Shown piece after piece: positions 1 to 12,245 of a stretch of 64,000 nucleotides of DNA (position 1 is its first letter; each line of letters starts with the position of its first letter). Below the pieces are notes generated by a model. It was not told the origin of the DNA, did no database searches, and worked only from the letters and a program-made list of their open reading frames with translations. Both the position numbers and the translations under genes were made by a program. The stretch is from Azolla caroliniana (taxonomy: Eukaryota; Polypodiophyta): positions 8,556,001-8,620,000 of the forward strand of contig JBHGNT010000006.1 of the NCBI GenBank assembly GCA_043228905.1. The letters are read 5' to 3'.

Positions 1-47
1 TTAACCTACAATGTAAGAAGTTGAACCTTACAAATGTTGTAGTGATG

Positions 48-115
48 GATATAGGTCAATTGGTAAGGTTGCCCAATAAGACAAGGAGGTCATGGGTTTA
101 AACCCTTACGTTCCA
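48..115 (+). repeat. tRNA-derived SINE-like head, family 1
   Basis: An A-box-like string (TAGGTCAATTGG, from base 52) and a degraded B box (GGTTTAAACCC, from base 95) sit at tRNA-like spacing, as in the RNA polymerase III promoter of tRNA-derived SINEs. The segment resembles two others here: 23088-23145 (+) and 59931-59992 (-). All three share the order 'AGGTTGCC... GGTCATGGGTTcAAcCC'. The body and 3' end could not be delimited. A decayed tRNA pseudogene is the alternative. Confidence 0.5.
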
Positions 116-119
116 TCCT

Positions 120-1450
120 AGGATCATGTGTATGACATTGGTACTCCTACTCGTTTTTAGTAGGCCCATATATTTGGGATGATACAACCAAATGTTGGAA
201 ATTCTTTAGCAGAACTCAATGTTAGTCATACACCCTAATTGACCTCTTAGGATTTTGATGAGTCCTAATCATCTACTTTGAAGTGGTTTACATCACCTTG
301 ATTGCCAACACCCATTCTTGAAAGGAGACCTCATTATAGACATTAATGTTTAGAGGATGTTCCTATGATAATGGTAGACCATATTTCTATTGACCTTAAA
401 CCTTGGGTTTGAAGCTCAACTATTTTGCTATTTTATGACAGTACCACATGGTTTTGACCCTTAAAATGCGACCCCGCCACACACCTTATGGTCTTCAATG
501 AACAACCTTCATCAATATACATACACCCACAAACCTCTACACAGACTCCTTTTCAACCACACTCACATTTATCCACCCACTCTTAATCTATTTTTCATGT
601 TGGGGTTAAAACCTATTGGGAATATATTTTTATTTCAACCAAATAGTACAATCTCATTACTTGCACTATTTTATATGTAGAACTTTTGGTCTTTCATTGA
701 CAACCTTATGAACTAAGTGATCTCCTTCTAGAACACCTCCACACATCATGAATGAAAAAGTTTCACTTTTGTCTCATAGTTCATATTGAATGGTTTGGGA
801 AGAGACTATAATCTATCTCTTATGTATTGTATAGGATTGACCCTATCTTATTGATAACATTTGGGTATCCCATGGAGCTAAAAACTTGTTTATCAATTGC
901 TTTGTCTCTGTCTGTGTGTCTGTCTCTCCCCTATTCCATAATGGTGTGTGAGCTTGTATGCCACCTTAATCTTAGAAAATTGTTCCTTCTAGTCCCCTTT
1001 TCATTTGATCGCACTATATGAATGTGCACGACACCTTTTTTTTTAAAAATGATCTCTTATAGTTTAATGTTTTGTGTGGCTAGCTACCTTATTTTTGAAG
1101 AAACATCTCTTTGTCGTTTTACTAATAGACCCAATAATCAAACCCATGTAAAAAGTAATATGATAACGTGCTCAAGGTTCCACGTGCGCACGCTTGTACG
1201 CACGCACACACACACACACACCACCCTCATTTTACTTTACCAAATCATCATTTTTTTATGTGGAGACGCGCCAAGTGATTTAATCAATGCATTATCAAAG
1301 AAAAACCACCCCATGATATCATGAGACTAGCAATTGCTTTTTATCTCATCTCCAAAAATGCAATGGATAAGAAGAGTTTTAAAGTACGAGCATGGCCACT
1401 ATGTTGATGACCCCCTTGCTAACATGTAAACTATATTGAGTCATTGTAGT
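120..1450. other. AT-rich intergenic DNA, no gene seen
   Basis: Only short open frames of low-complexity composition occur, without recognisable domains, splice structure or repeats. A short (CA)n tract lies near 1200-1220. Confidence 0.6.
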
Positions 1451-1451
1451 T

Positions 1452-1621
1452 GATTATGAACTTCATGGATCAAACAAAACTTGAGAAGACCTTAATGTAA
1501 TTGTTTAATTATCACAATCATGAGATAAAGTTCAAGGATTATGAACTTCATGGATCAAACAAAAATTGAGAAGACCTTAATGTAATTGTTTAATTATCAC
1601 AATCATGAGATAAAGTTCAAG
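1452..1621. repeat. 85-bp tandem direct duplication
   Basis: Bases 1452-1536 repeat at 1537-1621 with one visible mismatch (AAAACT versus AAAAAT). The near identity suggests a recent local duplication. No coding content is seen. Confidence 0.9.
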
Positions 1622-1624
1622 GAT

Positions 1625-4600
1625 AAATTTATTTAAGATATTGTAAAGTCTAGACTGCACAATCTTTTCATTTCTATCTATATAGTTCAATTGGGGCGTC
1701 TATGGGGAAAGAAGTACATTGCTTCGCAAAAGAAATTAGAGGTGCAAAATGTTGATCGCGGATGGGATTTGCCAAGATCTTTATTTCCTTTGTCCTTTGA
1801 AAGGAGAAATATAATAATAGAGAACACTATAATACACGTTAAAGCACAAAGTGAAAACATTACTTACATCATATGACCTCAATGGAAGTTTGTTTTGTCT
1901 AACGTGAGCAACATGATTACATTTGAAAATGAACGATATATACATATTGGTTTAGAGATTTGCATAGCACTAAGCATACCCCCTCAATGGAAGATGACTC
2001 ACTAATATGTCTTCCTAAGCAAAAACCTCTTCCTTCACAACAAACATATATAGACTATGACCAAGTAACTTTGATCTCTTTGCATGTTGTGGGTTATGCC
2101 TACTTCATCACTATTTCAATACCTTTATGGAAAAGGGCTGAGTAATAAAGAATGTGAACATGAATAAAATGCTCTAAGTTAGTTTCCTATGTGGGTTGGT
2201 TGTGCGTTGTGTGGAGATGTTTTCTATAATTGGTTAGGTTTCCTTTTCATGCATTGGATAACATATCTTTCATGAGGGAATACTATAAATCTATGGTAGT
2301 TGAACATGAAGTGCATGTTTTTGGTGATAATGTGATGTTTGGAGGAAAATTTACTATGGGCAAAATTAGATTTAGGTGGATGAGGACACCATTTTCCAAA
2401 ACATAATATGGGATAAAAGACACCGGTAGCTTGGTCATGATACATGGAGAATGGGGCATACTAGATTTTTTTAATGTGAACTAGGCCATGCACATGTATT
2501 GCATGATAGAAGTGTGATTGAAGGAAATTTAAAGATTTAGCTAGCTAGTTTCTCATAAGTCAGAATGTATGATTTGACAACCTAGTCTATATCTTGATAG
2601 GTTATAATATTTCTAATAAAAGTCTTCTTTATTGGATTTGTAAAGCATTGTTTCGACACACACTTATCCTCTTCCAAGTTCGTGGCCACGCAAATGCTTG
2701 TTTCCTTTTTGTCTTCAAGGGCAAACCTTTATCATTACCATTTCAATTTATTATATATAATTCTCAAGTGCACCAATAAGGTGCCCTCATTCATTCACGA
2801 CCCAACATGCTCCTTCAGCCGATGCACAAGTGTATGCAATAGATATATTGATGATAACCTTGACAATTTGACTATTATAAATGGTTTAGAATGTAAATAT
2901 AGGATACAATACATTTTTCAATTTTCTATTGTAGCATATATCAAATCAATATTGCCTCGATTTTTATACAATTGAAACACTTATTGATGCATCAAATCAA
3001 TCCGTGGGCTCCGTAAACTTGATTTTTTTGCTCCCTATGAATATGATTACTCACACATCTTTTGCATTGTAAGATTCTTAGATGCATGAACATGATCTCC
3101 TTGAACATGATGTACGAAATGCGTCTACGACTTTTTTGACTAAACCATGGAGTGTTTGGTCAAAATCTTCTCACCTATCATTCACATCCAATCCTCCCTC
3201 TAATATTCCCGACGAAATTTTCCTTAGGATACACATTCTTCATGTACCACGAAGAGAAGTCATACATAGATTCATGTATATAAAATAAAGTGGGTCCTAC
3301 TTAATGAATCACGATAATATAATATCTTGCTCACCAATTTTTGACACAAACTTATTTGTTTAACATTCTATTATCCTACGAGACACATGTATATTATTCT
3401 ACCTTTGAGTGGGTAAATTTGCTAGTTCCCTTTCTACATAACACTTGATTTAGAGCACTTCGTGGACATAAGAAAAGTTATACGACATATTTTTGTGTAT
3501 CTTTGTTGGTAAAAAATTGATTTTTATCTCCTTAGACATCGTCCTAACTCTAGGTGGAATAATCTACACACATCATTGTTTTCTTACGCTTTTCTTTGTG
3601 ATGACAATGGTCCTTCTCAACACCCCTAGAGTTCTCGAGCAATGTTTATCCAAGTCTTATATTTTGTATAAGATTGTCCTTTAGTACAATCACTAATACA
3701 AGAATTCAGATGTATAGTACATCACATTTCATACATGCCTTTTCAGATTTCAAACTGTCATAAATTCAATAAAATATTGGACTCAAAATGTACGAGTTTA
3801 AAACATGCCTAATCGCATGAAAATTAAGGTTAAGCACAGAATCAAGAAAAGGATAGTAAACGACATAGGATGTATGGAATATATTTAAGTACAAAGTTGA
3901 TCCTTGTAATCAATCATGATTAAGGATACTATATTAACGTAATGTTCCGAAAAATATTATACTATTATTAGATAATGTCCTTGATATGATATCATATTTG
4001 ATCTTAGCATTAACATCATCATTGGCTTAGGGCTAGTTGAATAGCTACTTAGTACTACATTAAAATTCTTGCTAGGGTTCAAGTTTTGAAATTGGTTACA
4101 TACTTAAGGTGAGATTAATGAGAACCATTGATGTTCATAAAATTACATAGGACTCCTTAATCATATTTATACCATTGAAATTTACTAATCGTTCCCTTAT
4201 AGTTATAAGAATTGGATTTTGCACTATGTGAGTGGCACATAGTGCCTTGCACATGTGAGCCCAATTCATAGTTAATAGTTTGTTACACATTATTCATAAT
4301 GTACTAGCTTGTAGATTCATATGCATTAGGTTACTCTTTATACTTATTGGTATACATTATCTTGAAGACATCACCCCACTCCACAACTCATGCTTTGCCA
4401 CTTTTATGTGTAGGATAAGGCCATATTAAGAATTGAACTAGTGCCATATTAAGGCCATATTAACAACACCAATCAACCTTGAGATAAATATAAAATACCA
4501 TTGGTGTCTCATACCATTGAGTATTAACTTATATTATACATTCGTAATTCAATAACAAAGTCGATAAAGAGGGCTTAGCCTCACAAATAGAATCTTGTCA

Positions 4601-4849
4601 ACTTCTCAAGATGCCATAATGAAGGGGGTAACTAGTCCCTTTTATATAATTGAACACCAAAGGATTTTAGACCATCACGTGTTCCATATTGATTGAGGTT
4701 ATAGATGAGGTAGGTTGGACATTTGTATCAATAAAAGCCTAGCCAAATGAAAAACAAATTATGTATATCATAAACTAATTGATAGGTGTGCACGGATGCT
4801 AGAACAAGTTAGTTAAGGCTGGGAAATCACAAAGTCCCGTAGGTGGTGA
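1625..4849. other. AT-rich intergenic DNA, no gene seen
   Basis: Short open frames on both strands lack domain signatures and have AT-driven composition. No tRNA, rRNA or clear transposon termini were found by eye. Confidence 0.55.
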
Positions 4850-5345
4850 CAGAGTGTGGTACAAAAGGGGTGGTGATATTGTCTTCCTTTTAAAGAATGA
4901 TGTTTATTTAGAGTGTCATGGTGAATGGATTGCCTCTAGGAGTTGCTTTGTGGACATAAAGTATGGCTTTTGGAATGTGTTTGTTTTGCACAATTTTAGA
5001 GGAAGATACTCAACATCGATTTATTAATTTTCTAGTGGCAGGGGCTATTTGGAAGTTTATATCTACAATTTGGGCTTCTCCAAGTGGAGGGTTGACATCC
5101 TCTTTTCAATGCGTGTTTGGTTGTGTGGACTAGAGAATGCCTTCTTCGCATTTGAGGATTGCCTTTCAACTTCTCTAGTATTGGAATTATGGGACAATTG
5201 GTTTATAAGGAATACCATTGTATTTGGTACTCAATACAGGGCCCAAAGACACATTCGACGATTAAAAGGCATATTGGCATGGTAGTTCTCCTTGTTGGAG
5301 ACTTCAAGGAGATCGGTCAACATAGGAGGAATTAGAGATTTGTAG
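4850..5345 (+). pseudogene. Possible LINE endonuclease remnant
   Basis: Forward frames, interrupted by stops and shifts, read like the apurinic-endonuclease-type domain of non-LTR retrotransposons. A stretch resembling 'GGDIVFLLKNDV...GEWIASR' is followed about 120 codons later by 'LVGDFKEIGQHRRN', like the family's GDFN box. No intact catalytic set is visible. Support is one motif plus its approximate spacing, so chance resemblance remains possible. Confidence 0.3.
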
Positions 5346-5954
5346 GTTGGCAAGGCATCATGTCTGTCATCTGCATTGGCCTTTTATCACATTAGATTGT
5401 ATAGGTCAATAGCAATATACCTCAACATGAAGGGTGCAATGCGAACCCTAATTGATATTTGTGATGATTTTGTTTTGTTTTAAAAAAGAAAGAAAGATAC
5501 ACCTTAGTATATTACTTGAGAAATGTAAATAGAGAAAATAGAAGGAGACATTTCGTCTCACTTCTATTGTGATACAAAGGCTAATATCAACATTTGATCA
5601 AACAGATGATATCATATAAGAAACAAGTGGAGCAAAAACTATGAGCTATGCAACAAAAAAGGTCTAGCATAATTCCACCTCAGACAAGAAGTTGTATCTG
5701 AAAATAAGTGACTCCCTTGCCATTGTTTCTTAAAGCCCACTTGACGTTGCCATAGAACATCAACTGAACCTTGCAGATCATCAATTGACCACATAGTGTA
5801 TGGACAAATAACAACCAAAATTCAATAAGCATGGTGCGAAGATGTATGTGAGCATTATTAAAAATGGCATCACATCTCCCTTTCTATATTATCCAAAGAG
5901 CTAATAACTTAATAAGGTATCATATTCCACTTATTGTAATTATGAAATTAATAC

Positions 5955-6110
5955 ACTATATGTATATCTATGTAGTGCTATATCTCTATAGGCTAGCCAC
6001 TTGTTTTCAAGAGCATAACCTAGTAGGAGGTGGTGGATTTAACTCCCAATTGTCTCCTTGAAAATATTTTTTGAATTTTTGCGATTTTGTTCCATGCATT
6101 AAGAGGGATA
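5955..6110 (-). pseudogene. Short LINE reverse-transcriptase fragment
   Basis: This stretch aligns by eye with 22130-22275, inside the LINE reverse-transcriptase ORF. Shared strings include 'AAGAGCATAACCT' and 'GTTCCATGCATTAAGAG'. It is a small remnant of the same LINE family in the same (minus) orientation. The hAT-type MITE at 6125 inserted just beyond its right end. Confidence 0.65.
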
Positions 6111-6124
6111 GTGTTGGTAGAAAG

Positions 6125-6759
6125 CATAGATTGACACATGCGTGATATTCGTGATATTCCCCATCTGCAATATTCTCAATATTCGAGAATACAAAATGGC
6201 CCCAAGAATATTAAAAAACCATTCGTTTTGTAAAATAAATATAAAAAGTTATTTATTTATTAAAATAAATGTATTTCACCAAAAAAAAACAATTATTCAT
6301 TAATAGATTATAGTGTCAAGAGAGTTTATGAAACTTATTTTAATTAATTAATTTTTTAAAAACGTATGTTTATATTTATTATACAAATATGATTAGTATG
6401 AACTTTTAAGATATGATTAGTTTAAAGTGCCATTTTTAATGTCAAGATAAAAATATTCATAAATTTTGAGGAAATAAAAAGTGAGAAATTAATGAGCCTT
6501 TATTTTATTTAATTTATTTATTAAAAATAAAACGACAATACATTTATTATAAAAATTTAGTAGTCTCAAATCCCCAAAGTCCCTCTTTTATTATCCCTAT
6601 TTATTGTTAAGTTCCTTTTTTTTATCGTAGGAAATGTTTTTAAAAAAAGTTTTTTTTGTTTGGGGGGGGAGGTAAAACGAATATTTGACTACCCATTCGC
6701 ATTCGTATTCGTTTACATTCGAATGGGAAACCCCACGAATGCGAATTTGTCAATCTATG
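6125..6759. mobile_element. Non-autonomous hAT-type MITE, complete copy
   Basis: The 12-bp terminal inverted repeats are CATAGATTGACA (6125-6136) and TGTCAATCTATG (6748-6759). They are flanked by a perfect 8-bp target duplication GTAGAAAG (6117-6124 and 6760-6767). An 8-bp duplication and CA...TG ends are typical of the hAT superfamily. The AT-rich interior encodes no transposase, so it would have been mobilised in trans. Subterminal strings built on GAATATTC and ATTCGCATTCG recur in the interrupted copy at 9121-21284, in opposite orientation. hAT membership is inferred from termini and TSD only. Confidence 0.85.
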
Positions 6760-6767
6760 GTAGAAAG

Positions 6768-9112
6768 ATTGAGAATTGATTAGATAGACATATAGAGTTA
6801 CATTTACAAAGAAGTATATTTATTAGCACAAACTTTCTATTACATCTGAGAGTAGCTCACAACAATAACCCTCCCATGCATTCACACCTTAGAGAATGGA
6901 TGGGATCTGAACTAATCGACCATATAGTTAGTTGCAACAAATAATAGTCACAACAACTACATATGTAAGAGAAAGAAAATGGATATTTATATTTTGTGTT
7001 TTCTCTTAAGGTCACATTCAATGTGCAAGTCAGTTAATAGTAATGGGGACATTACCTTTTTGTCAACTAACAATGTTAGACAATACTTATCTTAAACTCA
7101 ATGGCACATACCTTAAGACTAAGTACATCTTAACTTGCTAACAAGGAATAATATTTAAGTAGATTCGACTAGTCAATCCTATACCCATTGAATCCTCAAT
7201 ATGAATGTATGTAAGAAGTCACTTATAATAAGAGTTATATTTGTTGTTTTGTGATTACAAATATTTTTTGTTTCCTTATTGACATCCTCAATATGAATGT
7301 ATGTTTATGAGATCAACATGATTGTGCTATAATTTGATATTTGATATTTGATATTTATCTTCTACTTTGAAAATTAGCTTAATCCAATTCATGAATAAAT
7401 CATTTAGCAAACCTTGTTTAAAAGCCCGATCTATAAGAGTCATTATCCAATGATAAGTTTGTGGCATTGAGCATTTTAAGAGCTCACTTGTAATAAGAGT
7501 TACATTTATTGTTTTGTAATTACAAATGTTTTTGTTCCCTTGTTGACATCCTCAATATGAATGTATGTATTACAAAATGTTTCAATTTTTGCAATTGTAG
7601 GGGCGACTCCCTTATAAATATATAGGCTTCATACATATTCTAGCATCTTTTTGTTTGCGATTCAATTCTTATATCTTCCCTTTTACCCTTGAGTTATCAC
7701 CATGCTAGTTTTGGGCGCAACATAAACAACATTTTCCTTTTTCCTTTCTTTTATTTGGAGGTATTATCTTTTCTTTCTTTTCAGTACTTTTTTATATAGG
7801 CATCACGCCACAACCCTTTCACTTTCCCATTTTGCAAACTTAAATAGTTTGAGATACATATTGCAATCCACAACAAATCAGGCCGTACTAATATCCTGCC
7901 TTAAGGATGACATCTTTCAAGTGTTTCCAAATTTCTTTGACATCATTATTGAAAGAGAGCTTTGTCCAATGGTTCTCAATTTCTATTGATATATTACCTT
8001 TTTTATAACAAGGTTGAATGGTGTATATTCTTTCCTTTTTTAATCCACTGCATTTGTTGATGGAGTATGAGAGTAAGATTCAAATACAAGGGCTTATGGT
8101 TTGAGTAAGGGATAGAGGATCAAATTTAAATCATTCACCATAGATATGTCCCATCCCTTAATCAATATAATCTACCACACTTCTTCTATCTAAGGTTAGG
8201 AAAAATGTGAGTACATTCATCAAAGAAAAAACATATATATCTTCAAGGCAATAAAGTTTGCATAGACAAGCATATGTATAAGAATCCTTCCACAATTCAT
8301 CATAGTACAATACTTTGAGCATGTAATATATAGACAATGATCCACTATATTTTCTTCTTATATCTCTCTATATTTTGGTATCTCAAACATTAAAATCCTC
8401 CATAATCAACACTTTACCAAGCTTCTAAAAAATGTATATATCTTGACATAAGTATGTAAAAGGGTCATCAATGATCACGTTCCAACCCATATCTACTGCA
8501 ATAGTTTGATTCTTATGAGGAATGTGGCATACAACTATTTAGAGCTTCTCTTTGCCTATTTATTAATCTCTATCCAAAGGTATCACTTACAATCATCATA
8601 CTTAAAACACTTTTCTTAACTATCAAGCTTTAATGGTACATGCTATCCTTTTTTCTTTCTTCCAAAAAATGGTACATGCTATCCTTGCACATCCAAATAT
8701 TCCCTTTGGAATGATGCAATATCGAATTTATCGTGTAACCATCTCCCTTAGGTATGCGTTTTGCCTCATGCTCCTAAGTTTCAACAAAAAATATGTCAGT
8801 GAGTTTCATCACTTGGTCCTAACGCCATATCCCATGAAGATCATATACAATTCCAAAACATGACTTCCAAACTTCAAGTATGTGTTGTCTCATATGTCCT
8901 CGCTACGCATTTTGAATTCCTTTCCTAAATACATATACTTGCCTTCCACATTCTTGCTCCTTTGGAGTTCGATCCTCTATTATAAAGAAATTTGTACCCT
9001 TCAGTTACAACCTCTACTATATAGAGTGATAGCTCTTTCGTATTTATCTAGGATTGTGCAAACAATAACTCAACAAGATTATGTTCCTTTTGAAGTTTTG
9101 TTACTAACCTTA
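6768..9112. other. AT-rich intergenic DNA with a dispersed repeat
   Basis: No gene is recognisable. Short open frames (for example around 8633-9130) lack domain signatures. The only structure noted is the direct repeat at 7219-7568. Confidence 0.5.
7219..7568. repeat. Imperfect direct repeat of about 86 bp, two copies
   Basis: 7219-7304 and 7484-7568 share the order 'TCACTT(A/G)TAATAAGAG...', '...TGTTTTGT(G/A)ATTACAAAT...' and 'GACATCCTCAATATGAATG'. About 180 bp of unrelated sequence separates them. The nature is unknown: an old segmental duplication or two copies of a small interspersed repeat. Confidence 0.75.
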
Positions 9113-9593
9113 TGTGCAACCATAGATTGACATATTCACATTCATGGTCCCCCCCACGAATGCAAATGAATACGAACATGAATGGTTGTAAAAGTATTTG
9201 TTTTTTTTTGAAAAAAATATTCGTTTTTTTCCTCGCCTCCATCTGCATCCTATGCATGATGCCTACATCCTCGCCTCCCCCTCCATGTAGTTTGTGATGC
9301 CTAAATCCTCGGATCCCCTTGCATCATGTTCTCAGCCTAAAAACTAGGGTTTCGATTGAAAACCCTAATTTCGGACATATTTTCTCTTCATGGCCAACAT
9401 CCTCGTCTCCCTCCACATCCTTTGTGTGATGGATGTATTGATGTTCTCAATATGCAAACTTAGGGTTTTGTAAAAACCATAATTTTGGCTGAAACCCTAA
9501 TGATTTAATTATTAGTGAATTCATTAATTTTTTAGTGAATTAAATAATTTTTATTATATAAATTTATTTTGAAAAAAGAATGGTTTTATATAT

Positions 9594-9800
9594 TGTAAAA
9601 TGCACATAAAGAGATCAAAACCAACCTAGTTAGCTTCTTACTTCTTGCTCAATTTATAGTCGATACAAAGGTACCCATTTGGGTTGGCTTAGCTACATGC
9701 ATACTAAAAAGGCTGTGCTGAAAGGGTGGTTGACATAGTTTCATACATGCGAAAAAGGGTGTGCCAAAAGGGTGGCACAAAAGAACACATGCACGCCACA
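9594..9800 (-). repeat. 3' LTR of the nested Gypsy element
   Basis: Matches 21048-21208 closely from TGT(A/G)AAAT to the terminal CA. It carries about 46 extra bp, which look like a partial internal duplication of the 'AAAAGGGTGTGCcaAAAGGGTGG' stretch, so it is 207 bp against 161 bp. Confidence 0.8.
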
Positions 9801-9810
9801 TTCCCCCCCT
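9801..9810 (-). promoter_or_regulatory. Polypurine tract
   Basis: On the minus strand AGGGGGGGAA directly precedes the 3' LTR, the expected position of the plus-strand DNA primer. It fixes the element's orientation independently of the coding regions. Confidence 0.75.
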
Positions 9811-10053
9811 GAGAGAAACAAGGAGGTTTACGACATGGGGAAACGAGGGTTAGAAGATAGGCCCTTGGTGGCATAGGGCTTGATGCAGCTAACATGGGCG
9901 AAGGTGAATCTGCCGTTGGAATCACATGGGAACAAGTACGTAGTGGATATGATGGCATGAACTACGGTAAACGGGCCGATCCATCAATGCATGAGGGATT
10001 TACTGAGATTGCATCACCAGACTGGGAAGTAAGTTACAAGGACTTTGGTTCCA

Positions 10054-10679
10054 TCAACATAAGTTAGGGTAATTCAACCCACATGATAGTGCTGCTTCTA
10101 GCGCTGTTGTGTGGCTTGTAGGTTTCGGGAATTGGCTTGTTAAAGGAGGGGGAGCATTTTTTGGGAGATAGAGCCCCCAAGTGGCACTATTTATGTTGGT
10201 AGATTTGGAATGGACGATTCTGGTGGGAGGCGAGGGTCGTGCCCATAGAGTGCTCGAAAAGGGCTGGTCCGTGTTGACACTTGTATGGATGTATTGTAGG
10301 CGTGGGTGACGAAAGGCAAGATTTGATCCGAGGTTTTGTGGCATGGATCGATGTAAGCAGCTATCTCCTGCTTGAGGGTCTTGTTGAGGTTCGGTGAGGC
10401 TATTTATTTGAGGATGGTATGGGGACATAAACACTTTCTGGACACCTAGTTGAGCCGTTACGACGTTGAGGACATCCCCGTGGAACTGGTGGCCCTGATC
10501 CGATAATAGTTGGACGGGGCAACCATATTGAAAAATTAGCTTGTGCAAAAGTTGGGAGGTGATTGTTGGCACAGTGACGTTAGGGATGGCAACGGTTTCA
10601 ACCCATTTGGTGAGGTATTTTGTTATGACCAAGATATATTTGTTGCCTCGGGGGGTTTCGGGAAAAGGTCCCATGAAAT
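10054..10679 (-). pseudogene. Gypsy integrase core, C-terminal part
   Basis: Minus-strand residues such as 'ETPRGNKYILVITKYLTKWVE', 'YGCPVQLLSDQGHQF' and 'SPYHPQINSLTE' are the rve integrase core of Ty3/Gypsy elements, which inserts the cDNA into host DNA. The D-D-E positions can be recognised. The ORF is cut at its N-terminal side by the Copia derivative at 10680, which inserted between 'GWDF' and 'MGPFPETPR'. Past the core the frame becomes Pro/Ser/Thr-rich and uninformative, and no chromodomain is evident. Confidence 0.8.
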
Positions 10680-11123
10680 TGTTGTATGAGGAATTGGCCA
10701 CAACTGATTATCACTCACTTATAAAATGAAGGAACAGAAAAATGAATACACAAAATGAGAAAACACGGAGACACAGGATGTTTTTACGTGGAAAACCCGA
10801 AAGGGAAAAGAAAACTACACGGGTCCACAAACCCCAAGATTCAACAAATCACTATATATAGAGAGGAGAATACAAGGAGACTCGGAGGCAACGACCTCGA
10901 GCTTGTCTTCGTTTAACAGACAGTGTCAGAGTTACAACTTAGACTCTCTCTTACTCTTTTAGTTACAATGGCAACAACCAATAGTAACTATGCAACTATG
11001 ATCAACTACAATGATAATGATTGCCCTAGATGTATTTATAATAATACAACATTCAAGGCTATTTACGAATATAGCCCACAAGGGCACATTAACTCTATTT
11101 ACAGATATAGCCCCAAGAAGGCT
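10680..11123 (-). repeat. Truncated 3' LTR of the gag-only Copia derivative
   Basis: Aligns with 12246 to about 12715. Similarity ends near 11123, where protease-coding sequence begins, so the U3 start of this LTR is missing. It contains a TATATATAG box near 10850. Confidence 0.8.
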
Positions 11124-11155
11124 AATATTAGATTAAGTCAAACTTCCAGAACGTA

Positions 11156-11389
11156 TCAGGCATCCTTCACTAGTCTGCACCTGGTCAATGTCACCAGACA
11201 CACATCTCCTATGCCAACAATTCGGCATGCTCCTTCATTTCCCATATTTACAAGACCGTGGTCTCCGACCTTGTATGATGAGAAGCACTTTTTGTCAAGG
11301 GTTAGGTGAAACGACGCACTCGAATCGACCACCCATGTCGATTCTTCGCCTGCGAGATTGACTTCATTCTGTTCACTAATAAACAACAA
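11156..11389 (-). pseudogene. Copia protease fragment
   Basis: The minus-strand translation has 'STWVVDSSASFHLT', the retropepsin active-site region of Copia elements. The usual Asp-Ser-Gly is Asp-Ser-Ser here. It is followed by 'GNEGACRIVGIGDV', typical of the domain. The frame ends at 11156, where the deletion junction toward the 3' LTR lies. The protease would process the polyprotein; the altered glycine and missing pol make it non-functional. Confidence 0.75.
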
Positions 11390-11485
11390 CTCCTCTTCAC
11401 TCGCGGTGATTGCTGAGGCGTTCTTTTTGTCTTGGATATTCTTTGGCTCTACACCATTAGCTCCCCCTTTCTCTTTCCGGAAGTG

Positions 11486-12230
11486 TCAATAATGCTTTTG
11501 AAAGTGCCCTGGCTTCCCAAAATAGACGCATGTGGGCCTTCCCCTTGACTTCGACTTTGTCCCCGACTTCTCTCGGTTTTGATGAATTCTATTTCGGCCT
11601 CTTCCCCGGTTCATATCACCTTTTGTGACTAAGGCCTTCAGCTCGATGATTGCCTCTCTGTCCTTCCGACGAGCTTCCTCATTCAGTAAGCTTGATTTCA
11701 CCTTCTCCAGGGATAAATGCTTCCCATCCGGTCTAGCGTTGTCCAATGTGACAATGAGGGTTTCCTAGTTCTTCGTAAGGGATCCTAGCAATAGTAATGC
11801 TAATACCTCGTCGGCTAGAGGTACTGCTAGAGAGGTGGTCTGGTTGATCATCCCCTAGAAGGCATTCAGGTGCTCTGCCCTGCTAGAGCCATCCAAATAT
11901 TGGAGTCTCATGATCTTTTGGAACACGGAGACTCTGTTGACAACATTTTTGTTTTCGAACATAATGTCGATCTTCTCCCAGAGGACATCTGCCTTGTTCT
12001 CTTCATTAAAGTCGTTGTATAGACTCATGTCTATAAAACACCTTATGTATGCGGACGCCTTCAGATGCATGACTTCCCAAGTCAATGCATTGATCTTGTT
12101 TGGCTTAGTCTTGCCGTATTGCACCAGCAACCATAAGTCTTTGCACACAAGCATGTCCCGCATCTTCGACTTCCACACTGAATAGTTGGAGCCGGTTAGT
12201 TTGAACATGCCGCCAAATGAGTCTTCCATC
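11486..12230 (-). pseudogene. Copia gag with zinc knuckle
   Basis: Read from the minus strand, starting just after the primer-binding site: 'MEDSFGGMFKLTGSNYSVWKSKM', a typical UBN2/DUF4219 Copia gag start, then 'LWLLVQYGKTKPN' and 'WEKIDIMFENKNVVNRV'. A stop lies near 11855. Downstream 'RGRPTCVYFGKPGHFQKHY' is a CCHC knuckle with two changed cysteines (CVYF for CxxC, final C to Y). Gag builds the virus-like particle and the knuckle binds RNA. Stops and lost cysteines show decay. Confidence 0.8.
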
Positions 12231-12242
12231 GCTTTGATACCA
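12231..12242 (-). promoter_or_regulatory. Primer-binding site, initiator-tRNA-Met type
   Basis: On the minus strand TGGTATCAAAGC lies 4 nt inside the 5' LTR, matching the usual plant Copia site (TGGTATCAGAGC) with one change. Confidence 0.8.
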
Positions 12243-12245
12243 GTT

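Noticed and set aside
498-1324. Three short forward open frames (60-100 codons)
   Set aside because: AT-rich, low-complexity translations with no domain, no homolog recognised and no splice or promoter context.
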